This document shows, piece after piece, positions 44,758 to 54,076 of a stretch of 64,000 nucleotides of DNA. This stretch comes from Lysobacteraceae bacterium SCN 69-320 (lineage in GTDB: Bacteria > Pseudomonadota > Gammaproteobacteria > Xanthomonadales > Rhodanobacteraceae). Where the stretch lies: the NCBI GenBank assembly GCA_001725155.1, contig MEFP01000007.1, positions 62,001 through 126,000 on the forward strand, written 5' to 3'. How positions within the stretch are numbered: the first letter of the stretch is position 1; every line of letters starts with the position of its first letter. A program made the translations under genes and the position numbers. The notes under the pieces were generated by a model. It was given only the letters and a program-made list of their open reading frames with translations. It searched no databases and was not told the origin of the DNA.

Positions 44758-45393
44758 ATGGCGAAACAAGACTTGACAGCGCGATCCGAAACCGCCGTCG
44801 CGGTGCCGTCGGGCGAGGCCGCGCTGGCCGCGATCCACGCCACGGTCGCGAAGATTCCGCCAGGCCGGGTCAGCAGTTACGGCGAGATCGCCGCGCGCGC
44901 CGGGCTGCCCGGACGCGCGCGGCTGGTCGGTAAGGCGCTGGGCAGGACCCCCGACGGCGTGGAGCTGCCCTGGTTCCGCGTGCTGCGTTCCGACGGGCGC
45001 ATCGCGTTTCCGCCCCAGTCGAAACCGTATCGCGAGCAACGCGCGCGGCTGCTCGTCGAAGGCGTGCGCGTCGAGCGCGGCCGCGTCGATCTCGCGCGCT
45101 ACGGCTGGGACCGCAATCTCGACTTCGCGCTGTGGGCGCCGCCGGACGAGGCCGCCGCGCCGGGCCGGCCCGGCGGGCGCAAGGCATCCAGGAAAATCGC
45201 CGGGGCGAAGCCTGCATCGGGCAAAGCGCAGCGTGCGCCAGCTGAGGCGAAGCCTGCCGAGGCGAAGCCGAAACCCGTCGCGATCGTCGCGAAATCCGCC
45301 GCGCGCGCAGCCGCGGCCAGGGCAGCATCGGCGGCATCGCCCGGAATCCGCGCCTCGGCCACCCGCCGCGGCACCTCGCGCGCTCCGCGCTGA
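44758..45393 (+). CDS. Alkyltransferase-like protein (ATL) with basic tail
   Basis: A 211-residue protein. The first ~125 residues are an MGMT-type DNA-binding domain (IPPGRVSSYGEIAARAG) in which the reactive Cys of PCHRV is replaced, giving LPWFRV with W72; this marks ATL proteins, which bind O6-alkylguanine and hand it to nucleotide excision repair. Residues 129-211 are a low-complexity Lys/Ala/Pro/Arg tail like histone H1. ATLs are usually about 100-110 residues. The start could also be ATG at 44701. Confidence 0.82.
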   Translation: MAKQDLTARSETAVAVPSGEAALAAIHATVAKIPPGRVSSYGEIAARAGLPGRARLVGKALGRTPDGVELPWFRVLRSDGRIAFPPQSKPYREQRARLLVEGVRVERGRVDLARYGWDRNLDFALWAPPDEAAAPGRPGGRKASRKIAGAKPASGKAQRAPAEAKPAEAKPKPVAIVAKSAARAAAARAASAASPGIRASATRRGTSRAPR

Positions 45394-45621
45394 TCTTCAC
45401 GCCGACATCCGCCGGTCGTGCGCAAAGCGCCGGCCGTCGCGCTGCCTGCGCGACTGTGCGCTCGCTCCCGCTCGCGGCTGAACCCCGCCGCTAGTCTGCG
45501 CGGCCAGCGCCGCCGGTCGGCGCCGCCGCGAAATTCGTGACGGCCTGCGCATTCCGCACGTTCGCTTGGCGGCGCGGCCGGCGTTGCGCGTGGGGACGAG
45601 GCAAGGGAGGCGAGGGGAATC

Positions 45622-47394
45622 ATGCATATCGACGGCAGGACGGGCGGCCTGTGCCGGCCGCGCCGGATCGCGGCGCTGGCGCTGCTGTGTGCGGCGCCGC
45701 TGCTGCAGGCGCAGGGACTCAGTCATCGTCCGGATGCGATCTGGCGTCACGGCTTCGAAGCCGCCTCGGCCGGACCCTTCAGCGATGCGGAAGCCGCGCG
45801 TTTTCTGAATCAGGCCACCTTCGGCGCAACGCTCGGCGACATCCAGCATCTGCGCCAGGTCGGCTACGAAACCTGGTTCGCCGAACAGTTCGCCGAGGCG
45901 CCGTCGTATCAGGCGCCGTTTCTCGACTGGGCCGGCCAGACTGCCGGCGTCTACCAGCAGCAGCGTCTCGAAGCCTGGCTGATCAACTCGGTCGGACTGT
46001 ACGACCCGAGCAATCCACCGCGCGTGCACAAGGACCAGCTGCGCCAGCGCGTCGCGTTCGCGCTGTCGGAAATCTTCGTCGTGTCCGACCAGAATCCGGG
46101 CCTGGAGCTGCAGGCCTGGGCCACGGCGAGCTGGTACGACATGCTCGCGGCCAACGCGTTCGGCCGCTATCGGGATCTGCTCGAAGGCGTGACCCTGCAT
46201 CCGGCCATGGGCGTATATCTGTCGATGGTCGGCAACCGCAAGCCCGACACGACCCTGAACATCCGGCCCGACGAGAACTACGCGCGCGAGATCCTGCAGC
46301 TGTTCTCGATCGGCCTGAAGCAGCTCGATGCCAACGGCCTGCCCGTGCTCGTGGCCGGGCAGCCGGTGCCGACCTACAACCAGAACACCGTGCGCGGCTT
46401 CGCCCACGTGTTCACGGGCTGGAATTTCAACGACTGCTCGACGGCGGCGTATCCCGACTGCGTCGGCGACTACCACGCGCCCGAGTCGTCGGCGATGCGC
46501 GATCCGATGCTGCCGTTCGAGGCGTATCACGACACGACGACGGCCAAGCAGTTGCTGGTCTATCCGAACGTCGCGCTGCCCGGTGGCCTGCTGCAGCCCG
46601 GCGGTACGGCGCGGCAGGAACTGACGGCGGCGCTGGACAACATCGCCGCGCATCCGAACGTCGGGCCGTTCATCGCGCGCCAGCTGATCCAGCGTCTCGT
46701 GACGAGCAATCCGAGTCCGGCCTACGTCGGACGCGTCGCCGCGGTGTTCAACGACGTCGCCGCGCGCGGCGACCTGCGCGCGGTGATCAAGGCCGTGCTG
46801 CTGGATGTCGAGGCGCGCTACGGCTATTCCGGCGTCAACACCGATCGCTACGGCAAACTGCGCGAACCCTGGCTCAAGCTCGTGCAGCTCTGGCGCATCA
46901 CGGCGCCGCGCTCGGTCAACGGCCGCATCAACCTGCTGATCAATCCGTCGCAATCCTACGGACAGGCGCCGCTGCGCTCGCCGAGCGTGTTCAACTTCTT
47001 CCGGCCCGGCTTCCAGCAGCCCGGCGAGATCCGCGACCTCGGTCTCGTCAGTCCGGAATTCCAGATCGCGACCGACACCATGCTCGTGGCCACGCCGAAC
47101 GATCTGGACTGGCGCATCTTCTATTTCTACGTCGGCAGCAGCTACAGCTACGCGCAGGATCCGGACCAGCTGCTGATGGACTACGCGGCGACCCTGAACC
47201 CGCTGGCCGCCGATCCGGCCGCGCTGGTCGAGCGGCTGAACCTGCTGCTGATGTCGGGCCAGATGTCGCCGTTCATGCGCGATGTGCTCGTCACGCGACT
47301 GACCGCGCTGACCAATGCCAACGGCGGCCGCGACCGTGTGCAGCACGCGCTGTATCTGGTGCTGAACTCTCCCGAATACTCGATCCAGAAATGA
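45622..47394 (+). CDS. DUF1800 exported protein
   Basis: A 590-residue protein with a signal peptide (RRIAALALLCAAPLLQAQ), then DAIWRHGFE, then a DUF1800 domain beginning DAEAARFLNQATFG and containing QLRQRVAFALSEIFVVS, NYAREILQLFSIG and VRGFAHVFTGW. DUF1800 proteins are widely paired with DUF1501 proteins, as here, but their activity is unknown. The stop lies 10 bases before the DUF1501 start. Confidence 0.88.
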   Translation: MHIDGRTGGLCRPRRIAALALLCAAPLLQAQGLSHRPDAIWRHGFEAASAGPFSDAEAARFLNQATFGATLGDIQHLRQVGYETWFAEQFAEAPSYQAPFLDWAGQTAGVYQQQRLEAWLINSVGLYDPSNPPRVHKDQLRQRVAFALSEIFVVSDQNPGLELQAWATASWYDMLAANAFGRYRDLLEGVTLHPAMGVYLSMVGNRKPDTTLNIRPDENYAREILQLFSIGLKQLDANGLPVLVAGQPVPTYNQNTVRGFAHVFTGWNFNDCSTAAYPDCVGDYHAPESSAMRDPMLPFEAYHDTTTAKQLLVYPNVALPGGLLQPGGTARQELTAALDNIAAHPNVGPFIARQLIQRLVTSNPSPAYVGRVAAVFNDVAARGDLRAVIKAVLLDVEARYGYSGVNTDRYGKLREPWLKLVQLWRITAPRSVNGRINLLINPSQSYGQAPLRSPSVFNFFRPGFQQPGEIRDLGLVSPEFQIATDTMLVATPNDLDWRIFYFYVGSSYSYAQDPDQLLMDYAATLNPLAADPAALVERLNLLLMSGQMSPFMRDVLVTRLTALTNANGGRDRVQHALYLVLNSPEYSIQK

Positions 47395-47404
47395 GGCCGC
47401 GGCC

Positions 47405-48793
47405 ATGAACACGACTCGTCGCACCTTCCTGCGCCGCAGCCTGCAGGCCGCGCTCGGCGGCGCCGGCGTCTCCGCGCTGGGCCAGCTCGGCCTGCTGAAC
47501 GCGGCGATGGCCGCCGGCAGCGGCACGACATTCCCGGACTACAAGGCGCTGGTCTGCGTGTTCCTGCACGGCGGCAACGACAGCTTCAACACGATAGTGC
47601 CGCGTGACGCATCGCATTACGGCGTCTATGCCGCTTCGCGCGGCGCGCTGGCCGTGCCGCAGAACCAGCTGATCGCACTCGACCCGCTCGCCGACGGCCT
47701 GCCCGGCGACGGCGCGCAGTACGGCCTGCATCCGCAGATGCAGGACCTGGCGACCTTGTTCGGCGACGGCCATGCGGGCATCCTCGCCAACGTCGGCACC
47801 CTGATCCATCCGATCACGCAGCAGCAGTACCAGCAGGGCACGGTGTCCGTGCCGGCGCAGCTGTTCTCGCACGAGGATCAGGCCAATCTCTGGCAGACCT
47901 CGCGCCCCGACGACGGCAACGCGAGCGGCTGGGGCGGGCGCATCGCCGATCTCATGCACGCGGGCAATCCGAACCAGGCCCAGTCCATGCTCGTCTCCCT
48001 GGAAGGGCAGGCGCTGTTCCAGCGCGGCGACGTGGTCAATCAGTACGTGATCGGTTCCTACGGGGTGGAGCAGGTCAGCTATCTCAATGCTTGGGGCAAC
48101 GACGCCGGCGCCGCCGCGTTCAACGCGCTGCTGCAGGACGGCAGCCAGGCGCACGTGTTCGAGCGCAGCTATGCGCGCGCGATGAACAGCGCGGTCGCGA
48201 ACTACCAGGCCATAGGCGCGGCGCTGAACGCGGCCGGCGACGTGACGACCGCATTTCCGAACAGCCGTCTCGGCCGCCAGCTGCACATGGTCGCGCGGCT
48301 GATCAAGGCGCGTAATCAACTGGACCTGCGCCGGCAGATCTTCTTCGTCAGCCTCGGCGGCTTCGACACGCACGGCAGCCAGTCCGACGTGCATCCGGGT
48401 CTGCTCGGCGACCTGTCGCAAAGCCTCAAGGCGTTTTACGACGCGACCGCGGAGCTGTCTCTGGCCAATCAGGTCACCGCGTTCACGGCCTCGGATTTCG
48501 GCCGCACGGTCTCGATCAACGGCGACGGCACCGATCACGGCTGGGGCGGACATCACCTGATCGTCGGCGGCGCCGTGCGCGGCCGGCGCTTCTATGGCCG
48601 CATGCCTTCGCTCGCGCAGAACGGCAACAGCGACGACGCCGGCTACGGCCAGCTGATTCCGACCGTGTCGGTCGACCAGTACGCGGCGACTCTCGCGCGC
48701 TGGTTCGGTCTGGCAGAATCCGGCATCGACGACATCCTGCCGAATCTCGGCCATTTCGCGAGCCGCGACCTGGGTTTTCTGACGGCGACATAA
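47405..48793 (+). CDS. DUF1501 protein, Tat-exported
   Basis: A 462-residue protein with a twin-arginine leader (TRRTFLRRSL) and the DUF1501 features: VCVFLHGGNDSFNTIVP, YGLHPQMQDL, LGGFDTHGSQ, TASDFGRTVSINGDGTDHGWGGH. The fold is in the alkaline-phosphatase/sulfatase superfamily and the DH-W-GGH segment binds metal. It forms an operon with the DUF1800 gene. Confidence 0.9.
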   Translation: MNTTRRTFLRRSLQAALGGAGVSALGQLGLLNAAMAAGSGTTFPDYKALVCVFLHGGNDSFNTIVPRDASHYGVYAASRGALAVPQNQLIALDPLADGLPGDGAQYGLHPQMQDLATLFGDGHAGILANVGTLIHPITQQQYQQGTVSVPAQLFSHEDQANLWQTSRPDDGNASGWGGRIADLMHAGNPNQAQSMLVSLEGQALFQRGDVVNQYVIGSYGVEQVSYLNAWGNDAGAAAFNALLQDGSQAHVFERSYARAMNSAVANYQAIGAALNAAGDVTTAFPNSRLGRQLHMVARLIKARNQLDLRRQIFFVSLGGFDTHGSQSDVHPGLLGDLSQSLKAFYDATAELSLANQVTAFTASDFGRTVSINGDGTDHGWGGHHLIVGGAVRGRRFYGRMPSLAQNGNSDDAGYGQLIPTVSVDQYAATLARWFGLAESGIDDILPNLGHFASRDLGFLTAT

Positions 48794-49270
48794 TCGGATT
48801 GCGGAGAGGGAAGCGAACCGCAACGCCGGGGTCATTACCCGGCGGAGACTGCCGGTAGAAGGAAATGCTGGCCGTAAGCCGATCCTCGACTGCAGGGCGA
48901 CGGAATTTTCGGACGGCTTGCCCGACGCTCCGGTCGGACTGATGTCTATCCCTGCATTCGACGGCACAACGGCAACCCATCCCCACCCATGCCCTCCCGT
49001 TGAAGTGGGTTCAGGGCAGCTTGACCACTTCAAGTGATTCAAGCCACTTCCGATTCAAGCCACTTAAGATTCAAGCCGTTTCCTTCGAGCTGGCCTGAAT
49101 TAACCCTCCCCTTCAAGGGGAGGGCATGGGTGGGGATGGGGTTGCCGTGCGGGTCGCACGGTTCTTCGCCGCCCGGACTGCCCGCGTTCGACTTTTGTCG
49201 GTTTCCGCCGTCCCGGCTGCCCAAAGGGCCGAACTGGCTTAAAATCCGCAGTCTTTGAGCGGAGATCCCC
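48794..49270. other. Intergenic region containing the repeat
   Basis: A 477-base gap between DUF1501 and prpB. No gene seen. It contains the imperfect inverted repeat and, in 49200-49260, the likely prpB promoter and AGCGGAGA leader. Confidence 0.5.
48971..49146. repeat. Imperfect inverted-repeat element with tandem repeats
   Basis: Two arms (48971-49010 and 49104-49146) match the arms of the 39526-39672 element, but the left arm has a deleted C and several substitutions. Between them lie three 16-bp tandem units starting GATTCAAGCC at 49036, 49052 and 49068. The inner stretch CGAGCTGGCCTGA is also shared with the other element, so the whole module was copied, not just the arms. Confidence 0.75.
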
Positions 49271-50158
49271 ATGAGCCAGACCCTCAGTGCCGGCACGCGT
49301 TTCCGCGAAGCCGTCGCCGCCGAACATCCCCTGCAGGTCGTCGGCACGATCACCGCCTATGCCGCGCGCATGGCCGAACGCGTCGGCTTCAAGGCGATCT
49401 ACCTGTCCGGCGGCGGCGTCGCGGCCAATTCGCTGGGCATGCCGGATCTGGGCATCAGCACGATGGAAGACGTGCTGACCGACATCCGCCGCATCACCGA
49501 CGTCTGCTCGCTGCCGCTGCTCGTCGACGTCGATACCGGCTGGGGCGGCGCGTTCAACATCGCGCGCACCGTGCGCTCGCTGATCAAGGCCGGCGCCGGC
49601 GCGATGCACATCGAGGACCAGGTCGCCGCCAAGCGCTGCGGCCACCGGCCCGGCAAGGCCATCGTGCCGAAGGACGAAATGGTCGACCGCATCAAGGCCG
49701 CCGTCGACGCGCGCCATGAGGCGGGCTTCGTGATCATGGCGCGCACCGACGCGATCGCCGTCGAAGGGCTGGAGAAGGCGATCGAACGTGCCCAGGCCTG
49801 TGTCGAAGCCGGCGCCGACATGATCTTCCCCGAGGCGATCTACACCCTGGAGCAGTACCGCCAGTTCCGCGACGCGGTGAAGGTGCCCATCCTCGCCAAC
49901 ATCACCGAGTTCGGCCAGACGCCGCTGTTCACGACGACCGAACTCGGCGGCGCCGGCGTGGACATCGTGCTGTACTGCTGCGGCGCCTATCGCGCGATGA
50001 ACCAGGCCGCGCTGAACGTCTACGAGACCATCCGCCGCGACGGCACGCAGAAGGCTGCCGTGCCGACGATGCAGACGCGCGACGCGCTGTATGACTTCCT
50101 CGGCTATCACGCCTACGAACGCAAGCTCGACGAGCTGTTCGCCAAGTCGGGCGAGTGA
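49271..50158 (+). CDS. prpB: 2-methylisocitrate lyase
   Basis: A 295-residue ICL/PEPM-superfamily enzyme splitting 2-methylisocitrate to pyruvate and succinate in propionate breakdown. The catalytic Cys is in KRCGHRPGK, and [10 protein letters not shown] and MARTDA bind Mg2+ and substrate. A GGAGA ribosome site precedes ATG. prpC follows. Confidence 0.95.
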   Translation: MSQTLSAGTRFREAVAAEHPLQVVGTITAYAARMAERVGFKAIYLSGGGVAANSLGMPDLGISTMEDVLTDIRRITDVCSLPLLVDVDTGWGGAFNIARTVRSLIKAGAGAMHIEDQVAAKRCGHRPGKAIVPKDEMVDRIKAAVDARHEAGFVIMARTDAIAVEGLEKAIERAQACVEAGADMIFPEAIYTLEQYRQFRDAVKVPILANITEFGQTPLFTTTELGGAGVDIVLYCCGAYRAMNQAALNVYETIRRDGTQKAAVPTMQTRDALYDFLGYHAYERKLDELFAKSGE

Positions 50159-50230
50159 CGGCAACAGAACAAGAACGAAACAGACCAGAAGGCCGGCGGA
50201 CGCTGCCGCTGCGCCACCAGTGGAGTGACC

Positions 50231-51385
50231 ATGAGCGAAGCGGCACAGCAAGTTCTTCCCAAGGCCAAGAAATCCGTGGCCCTTTCCGGCGTCGCCGCGG
50301 GCAACACGGCGGTCTGCACCGTCGGCCGCAGCGGCAACGATCTGCATTACCGCGGCTTTGACATCGCCGATCTGGCCGAGAAGGCCACGTTCGAGGAAGT
50401 CGCGCATCTGCTCGTGCACGAGCACCTGCCCACCGCCGCGGAACTGCGCGCCTACCGCGCCAAGCTCAAGCGGCTGCGCGGGCTGCCGCAGCCGGTCAAG
50501 GCCGCGCTGGAGCTGCTGCCGGCCGCGACGCATCCGATGGACGTCATGCGCACGGGCGCGTCGGTGCTCGGCACCGTGCTGCCGGAGAAGGAATCGCATC
50601 CGATCGCCGAGGCGCGCGACATCGCCGACCGGCTGATGGCCTGCTTCGGCTCCATCCTGCTGTACTGGTACCACTACAGCCACAACGGCCGCCGCATCGC
50701 CACGGAGACCGACGACGAGACGATCGCCGGTCATTTCCTGCACCTGCTGCACGGCAAGCCGGCCAGCGCGCTGCACGAACGCGCGCTGGACCGCTCGCTG
50801 ATCCTGTATGCCGAGCACGAGTTCAATGCGTCCACGTTCACGGCGCGCGTGATCGCCGGCACCAACAGCGATTTCTATTCGGCCATCACCGGGGCGATCG
50901 GCGCGCTGCGCGGTCCCAAGCACGGCGGCGCGAACGAAGTCGCGATGGACATCATCGCGCGCTACCGCAGCGCCGACGAGGCCGAGGCGGACATCCGCGC
51001 GCGCATGGAGAAGAAGGAAATCATCATCGGCTTCGGCCACCCGGTCTACACGATCGGCGATCCGCGCAACCCCATCATCAAGTCGATCAGCCGCGAACTC
51101 TGCGAGGCCGGCGGCAACCGCAACCTGTTCGAGGTGTCCGAGCGCATCGAGACGCTGATGTGGGATCTCAAGAAGATGTTCCCGAACCTCGACTGGTTCA
51201 GCGCATCGAGCTACCACATGATGGGCGTGCCGACGCCGATGTTCACGCCGCTGTTCGTGATCGCGCGCACGTCGGGCTGGAGCGCACACATCATCGAGCA
51301 GCGCATCGACGGCAAGATCATCCGTCCGAGCGCGAACTACGTCGGCCCCGACGACCGCGATTTCGTCGCGATCGAAGCGCGCTGA
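50231..51385 (+). CDS. prpC: 2-methylcitrate synthase
   Basis: A 384-residue citrate-synthase family enzyme joining propionyl-CoA and oxaloacetate. Catalytic residues are in [22 protein letters not shown] and GFGHPVYT. Prp-type length. prpB lies 72 bases upstream; no prpD, acnD, prpF or prpR is visible in the window, so the dehydratase step must be encoded elsewhere. Confidence 0.94.
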   Translation: MSEAAQQVLPKAKKSVALSGVAAGNTAVCTVGRSGNDLHYRGFDIADLAEKATFEEVAHLLVHEHLPTAAELRAYRAKLKRLRGLPQPVKAALELLPAATHPMDVMRTGASVLGTVLPEKESHPIAEARDIADRLMACFGSILLYWYHYSHNGRRIATETDDETIAGHFLHLLHGKPASALHERALDRSLILYAEHEFNASTFTARVIAGTNSDFYSAITGAIGALRGPKHGGANEVAMDIIARYRSADEAEADIRARMEKKEIIIGFGHPVYTIGDPRNPIIKSISRELCEAGGNRNLFEVSERIETLMWDLKKMFPNLDWFSASSYHMMGVPTPMFTPLFVIARTSGWSAHIIEQRIDGKIIRPSANYVGPDDRDFVAIEAR

Positions 51386-51394
51386 ACCGTGCCC

Positions 51395-51420
51395 GCCCGC
51401 CGCCGTTCGCGGCGGCGGGC
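51395..51420 (+). terminator. GC hairpin after prpC
   Basis: An 11-bp GC stem (51395-51405 with 51410-51420) around TTCG. There is no T-run, so it may be only a weak or Rho-assisted stop. Confidence 0.45.
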
Positions 51421-51621
51421 GTTCGGTGTCTGATCTGCTCGGTCGCCGTCGGTACCGAGCTCAGGTCGCGGTTGCCCGGCCAGCCCCTTTGGGTTAGCGT
51501 GCGCGTCCCTTCCCACGGCACGAGGTATTCGTCCGATGCGTCAGTAATGCCGCCGTCCCCGTGACGGCCTGTCCGCCCCGTCCGACCCGGACGGACCGCG
51601 CCCGGCATTCCTGGTATCCGC

Positions 51622-53232
51622 ATGACGAATCCTTTGCTGACGCTGGACCGCGTGTCCTGCGTGCTGCCTGACGGCAGAATCCTTTTCTCCGCCATCGACT
51701 TCCTGCTCGACCGGCGGCCCGTCGGCCTCGTCGGCCGCAACGGCGTCGGCAAGTCGTTCTTCGCGCGCCTGCTCGCGGGACAGATCGCTCCGTCCGCCGG
51801 CCGCCGCAGCGGCACGGCGCGCGTCCACTATCTGCCGCAGCAGATCACGCCCGCGCCCGGCGCTACCGTGGCCGATCTGGCCGGTGTCGCCGGCGCCCTG
51901 CAGGCGCTCGCGCGCATCGAGAACGGCGGCGTCGAGGTCGAGGACTTCGACGCGGTGGCGCAGCGCTGGGATCTGCGCGAGCGCTTCGCTGCCGCGCTGG
52001 ACGCGCATGGCCTGGGCCATCTGGATGCACGGCGGCCGGCGGAAAGTCTCAGCGGCGGCGAGCTCACGCGTGTCGCCCTGCTCGGCGGCTGGCTGGCCGA
52101 TGCCGACGTACTCGTACTCGACGAACCGACCAATCATCTGGACCGGCCGCAGCGACTGGCCCTGCTGCGCCAACTGCAGGACTGGCGCGACGGCCTGCTC
52201 GTCGTCAGCCATGACCGCGAACTGCTCGACGCGCTGCCGCGCATCGTCGAACTGTCGCCGGCCGGCCTGGCCGACTTTGCCGGCAACTACACGTTCTACG
52301 CGCGCAGCCGCGAGGCCGCCCAGGCGCGCGCGCTGGCCGAGCTTGCGCGCAGCAGGCACGCCCTGCGCCGCGGCGAGGCCGAGCAGCGCGCCCAGCGCGA
52401 GCGCCAGGAGCGGCGCCAGTCGCGCGGCCGCCGCGAAAGCCGCGACGCGAACCAGGCGCCGATCCTGCTCGGACTGCAGAAGCAGCGCAGCGAAGTCAGC
52501 GCCGGCAAGTCGGCGCGGCTGCTGCAGACCCAGCTCGAGGCGTTGACCGCGCGTGTGGCGCAGGCCGCGGGCCAGGTGCTCGACGATCCGGATCTCGCGC
52601 TGTTCGCGCCGGAACCGGCCGCGGCACGGCGCCGTGCCGCGGTGCTCGAGGCGGTGGAGCTGCCCTATGGCATCGCCGCAGGCCGTCCGCTCGATCTGAT
52701 CGTCGCCGGCGGCCAGCGCATCGGCATCGTCGGCGCGAACGGCAGCGGCAAATCCAGCCTGCTGCAGCTGCTGGCCGGACGGCTCGCGCCGACGCGCGGC
52801 CGCTGCGTCGTTAGCGTGCGCACGGCCTGTCTCGACCAGCAGGTCTCGCTGTTCGATCCGGCGCGTTCGGTACTGGAGCAGCTGCTGGCCGACGATCCGG
52901 TCGCGGGCGAGGCGATCTTGCGCACGCGCCTGGCCCTGCTCGGACTCGACAGCGATACGGTGCAGCGTCCCGGCGCCGCACTCAGCGGCGGCGAGCGACT
53001 GAAGGCGGCGCTGGCCTGCGCGCTGTACCGGCGCGAGCCGGCAGAACTGCTGCTGCTGGACGAACCGGACAACCATCTGGATCTGGCGGCGCTCGCGGCG
53101 CTGGAGCAGATGCTGCGGCAATACCGCGGTGCGTTGATCGTCGTCTCGCACGACGCGGTGTTCCTCGACCGGCTCGCACTCGATACGCGGCTGACGCCGA
53201 CGGCCGACGGCTGGCGGGCTTCGGTCTGGTAG
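51622..53232 (+). CDS. ABC-F type ATPase
   Basis: A 536-residue soluble protein with two ATPase domains: Walker A GRNGVGKS and GANGSGKSS, signatures LSGGELTRVALL and LSGGERLKAALA, and Walker B LVLDEPTNHLD and LLLDEPDNHLD. The linker (about 230-330) is long and charged (RQERRQSRGRRESRDANQAP). ABC-F proteins act on ribosomes in translation or antibiotic protection; the second Walker B has DN in place of TN. Nothing shows which. Confidence 0.88.
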   Translation: MTNPLLTLDRVSCVLPDGRILFSAIDFLLDRRPVGLVGRNGVGKSFFARLLAGQIAPSAGRRSGTARVHYLPQQITPAPGATVADLAGVAGALQALARIENGGVEVEDFDAVAQRWDLRERFAAALDAHGLGHLDARRPAESLSGGELTRVALLGGWLADADVLVLDEPTNHLDRPQRLALLRQLQDWRDGLLVVSHDRELLDALPRIVELSPAGLADFAGNYTFYARSREAAQARALAELARSRHALRRGEAEQRAQRERQERRQSRGRRESRDANQAPILLGLQKQRSEVSAGKSARLLQTQLEALTARVAQAAGQVLDDPDLALFAPEPAAARRRAAVLEAVELPYGIAAGRPLDLIVAGGQRIGIVGANGSGKSSLLQLLAGRLAPTRGRCVVSVRTACLDQQVSLFDPARSVLEQLLADDPVAGEAILRTRLALLGLDSDTVQRPGAALSGGERLKAALACALYRREPAELLLLDEPDNHLDLAALAALEQMLRQYRGALIVVSHDAVFLDRLALDTRLTPTADGWRASVW

Positions 53233-53243
53233 CGCCGCCGCGC

Positions 53244-53254
53244 GGGGGGGGGGG
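53244..53254 (+). repeat. Eleven-G homopolymer
   Basis: A run of 11 G lies between the ABC-F stop and the VIT1-type start, 70 bases before the latter. G-runs of this length slip easily; if inside a promoter they could vary expression. It may also be an assembly-sensitive site. Confidence 0.6.
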
Positions 53255-53323
53255 CGCCGCGCGCCATTGACCAGACCGTTGCGACAGGTTACCCAGTACG
53301 TGGATTCCGTCACAGGTGCAGAC

Positions 53324-54025
53324 ATGAAACGTTCCACGCGGCATACCGAACGGCATCGGACCCATCGCATCGGCTGGTTGCGCGCCGCCGTTCTCGGCGC
53401 CAACGACGGCATCGTCTCCACGGCGAGCCTGATCGTCGGCGTCGCTGCGGCCGGTGCGACGTCCGGCAGCATCCTGGTCAGCGGCATGGCCGGGCTCGTC
53501 GCCGGCGCGATGTCGATGGCCGCCGGCGAATACGTCTCAGTGCATTCGCAGGCAGACACCGAGCAGGCCGACCTGGCCCGCGAACGCGACGAGCTCGCGA
53601 CCGATGCCGCCGCCGAAACCGTCGAGCTGACCCGCATCTACGAGCGGCGCGGCCTCGAGCCTACGCTCGCGCGCGAGGTCGCGCGCCAGCTCATGGCCCA
53701 CGACGCGCTGGCCGCGCATGCGCGCGACGAGCTTGGCATCACCGAAATCACGAGTGCGCGGCCGCTGCAGGCAGCGCTGTCCTCGGCGGCGAGCTTCGCG
53801 GTCGGCGCCGGCCTGCCGCTCGCGGTCGCCGCACTCGCGCCCGCGTCGGGCCTGATTGTCTGGGTCTGCCTGCTGTCGCTGGCGTTTCTCGCCACGCTCG
53901 GCGTGATCGCGGCGCGCGCGGGCGGTGCGGCAGTCGTCGTCAGCGCCCTGCGCGTGACGTTCTGGGGCGCGCTCGCAATGGCCATCACCGCCGGCGCCGG
54001 CGCCTTGTTCGGCGGCGTTGCCTGA
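53324..54025 (+). CDS. VIT1/CCC1-family metal transporter
   Basis: A 233-residue membrane protein with the family signature AAVLGANDGIVSTASLIVGV, the Met/Glu-rich MSMAAGEYVSVHSQ segment, a charged cytosolic part (DLARERDELATDAAAETVELTRIYERRGLEPTLA) and three C-terminal helices. Relatives move Fe2+ or Mn2+. ATG at 53324 is chosen over an upstream start because the family begins near HRIGWLRAAVLG. Confidence 0.9.
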   Translation: MKRSTRHTERHRTHRIGWLRAAVLGANDGIVSTASLIVGVAAAGATSGSILVSGMAGLVAGAMSMAAGEYVSVHSQADTEQADLARERDELATDAAAETVELTRIYERRGLEPTLAREVARQLMAHDALAAHARDELGITEITSARPLQAALSSAASFAVGAGLPLAVAALAPASGLIVWVCLLSLAFLATLGVIAARAGGAAVVVSALRVTFWGALAMAITAGAGALFGGVA

Positions 54026-54030
54026 AACGG

Positions 54031-54060
54031 CGCGGGCCGGGTCAGCGGACCCGGCCCGCG
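54031..54060. terminator. Convergent GC hairpin
   Basis: A 13-bp perfect stem (54031-54043 with 54048-54060) sits between the converging VIT1-type and BNR genes. No T-run on either side, so termination strength is uncertain. Confidence 0.5.
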
Positions 54061-54076
54061 CGTGCGCAGCAACGCC

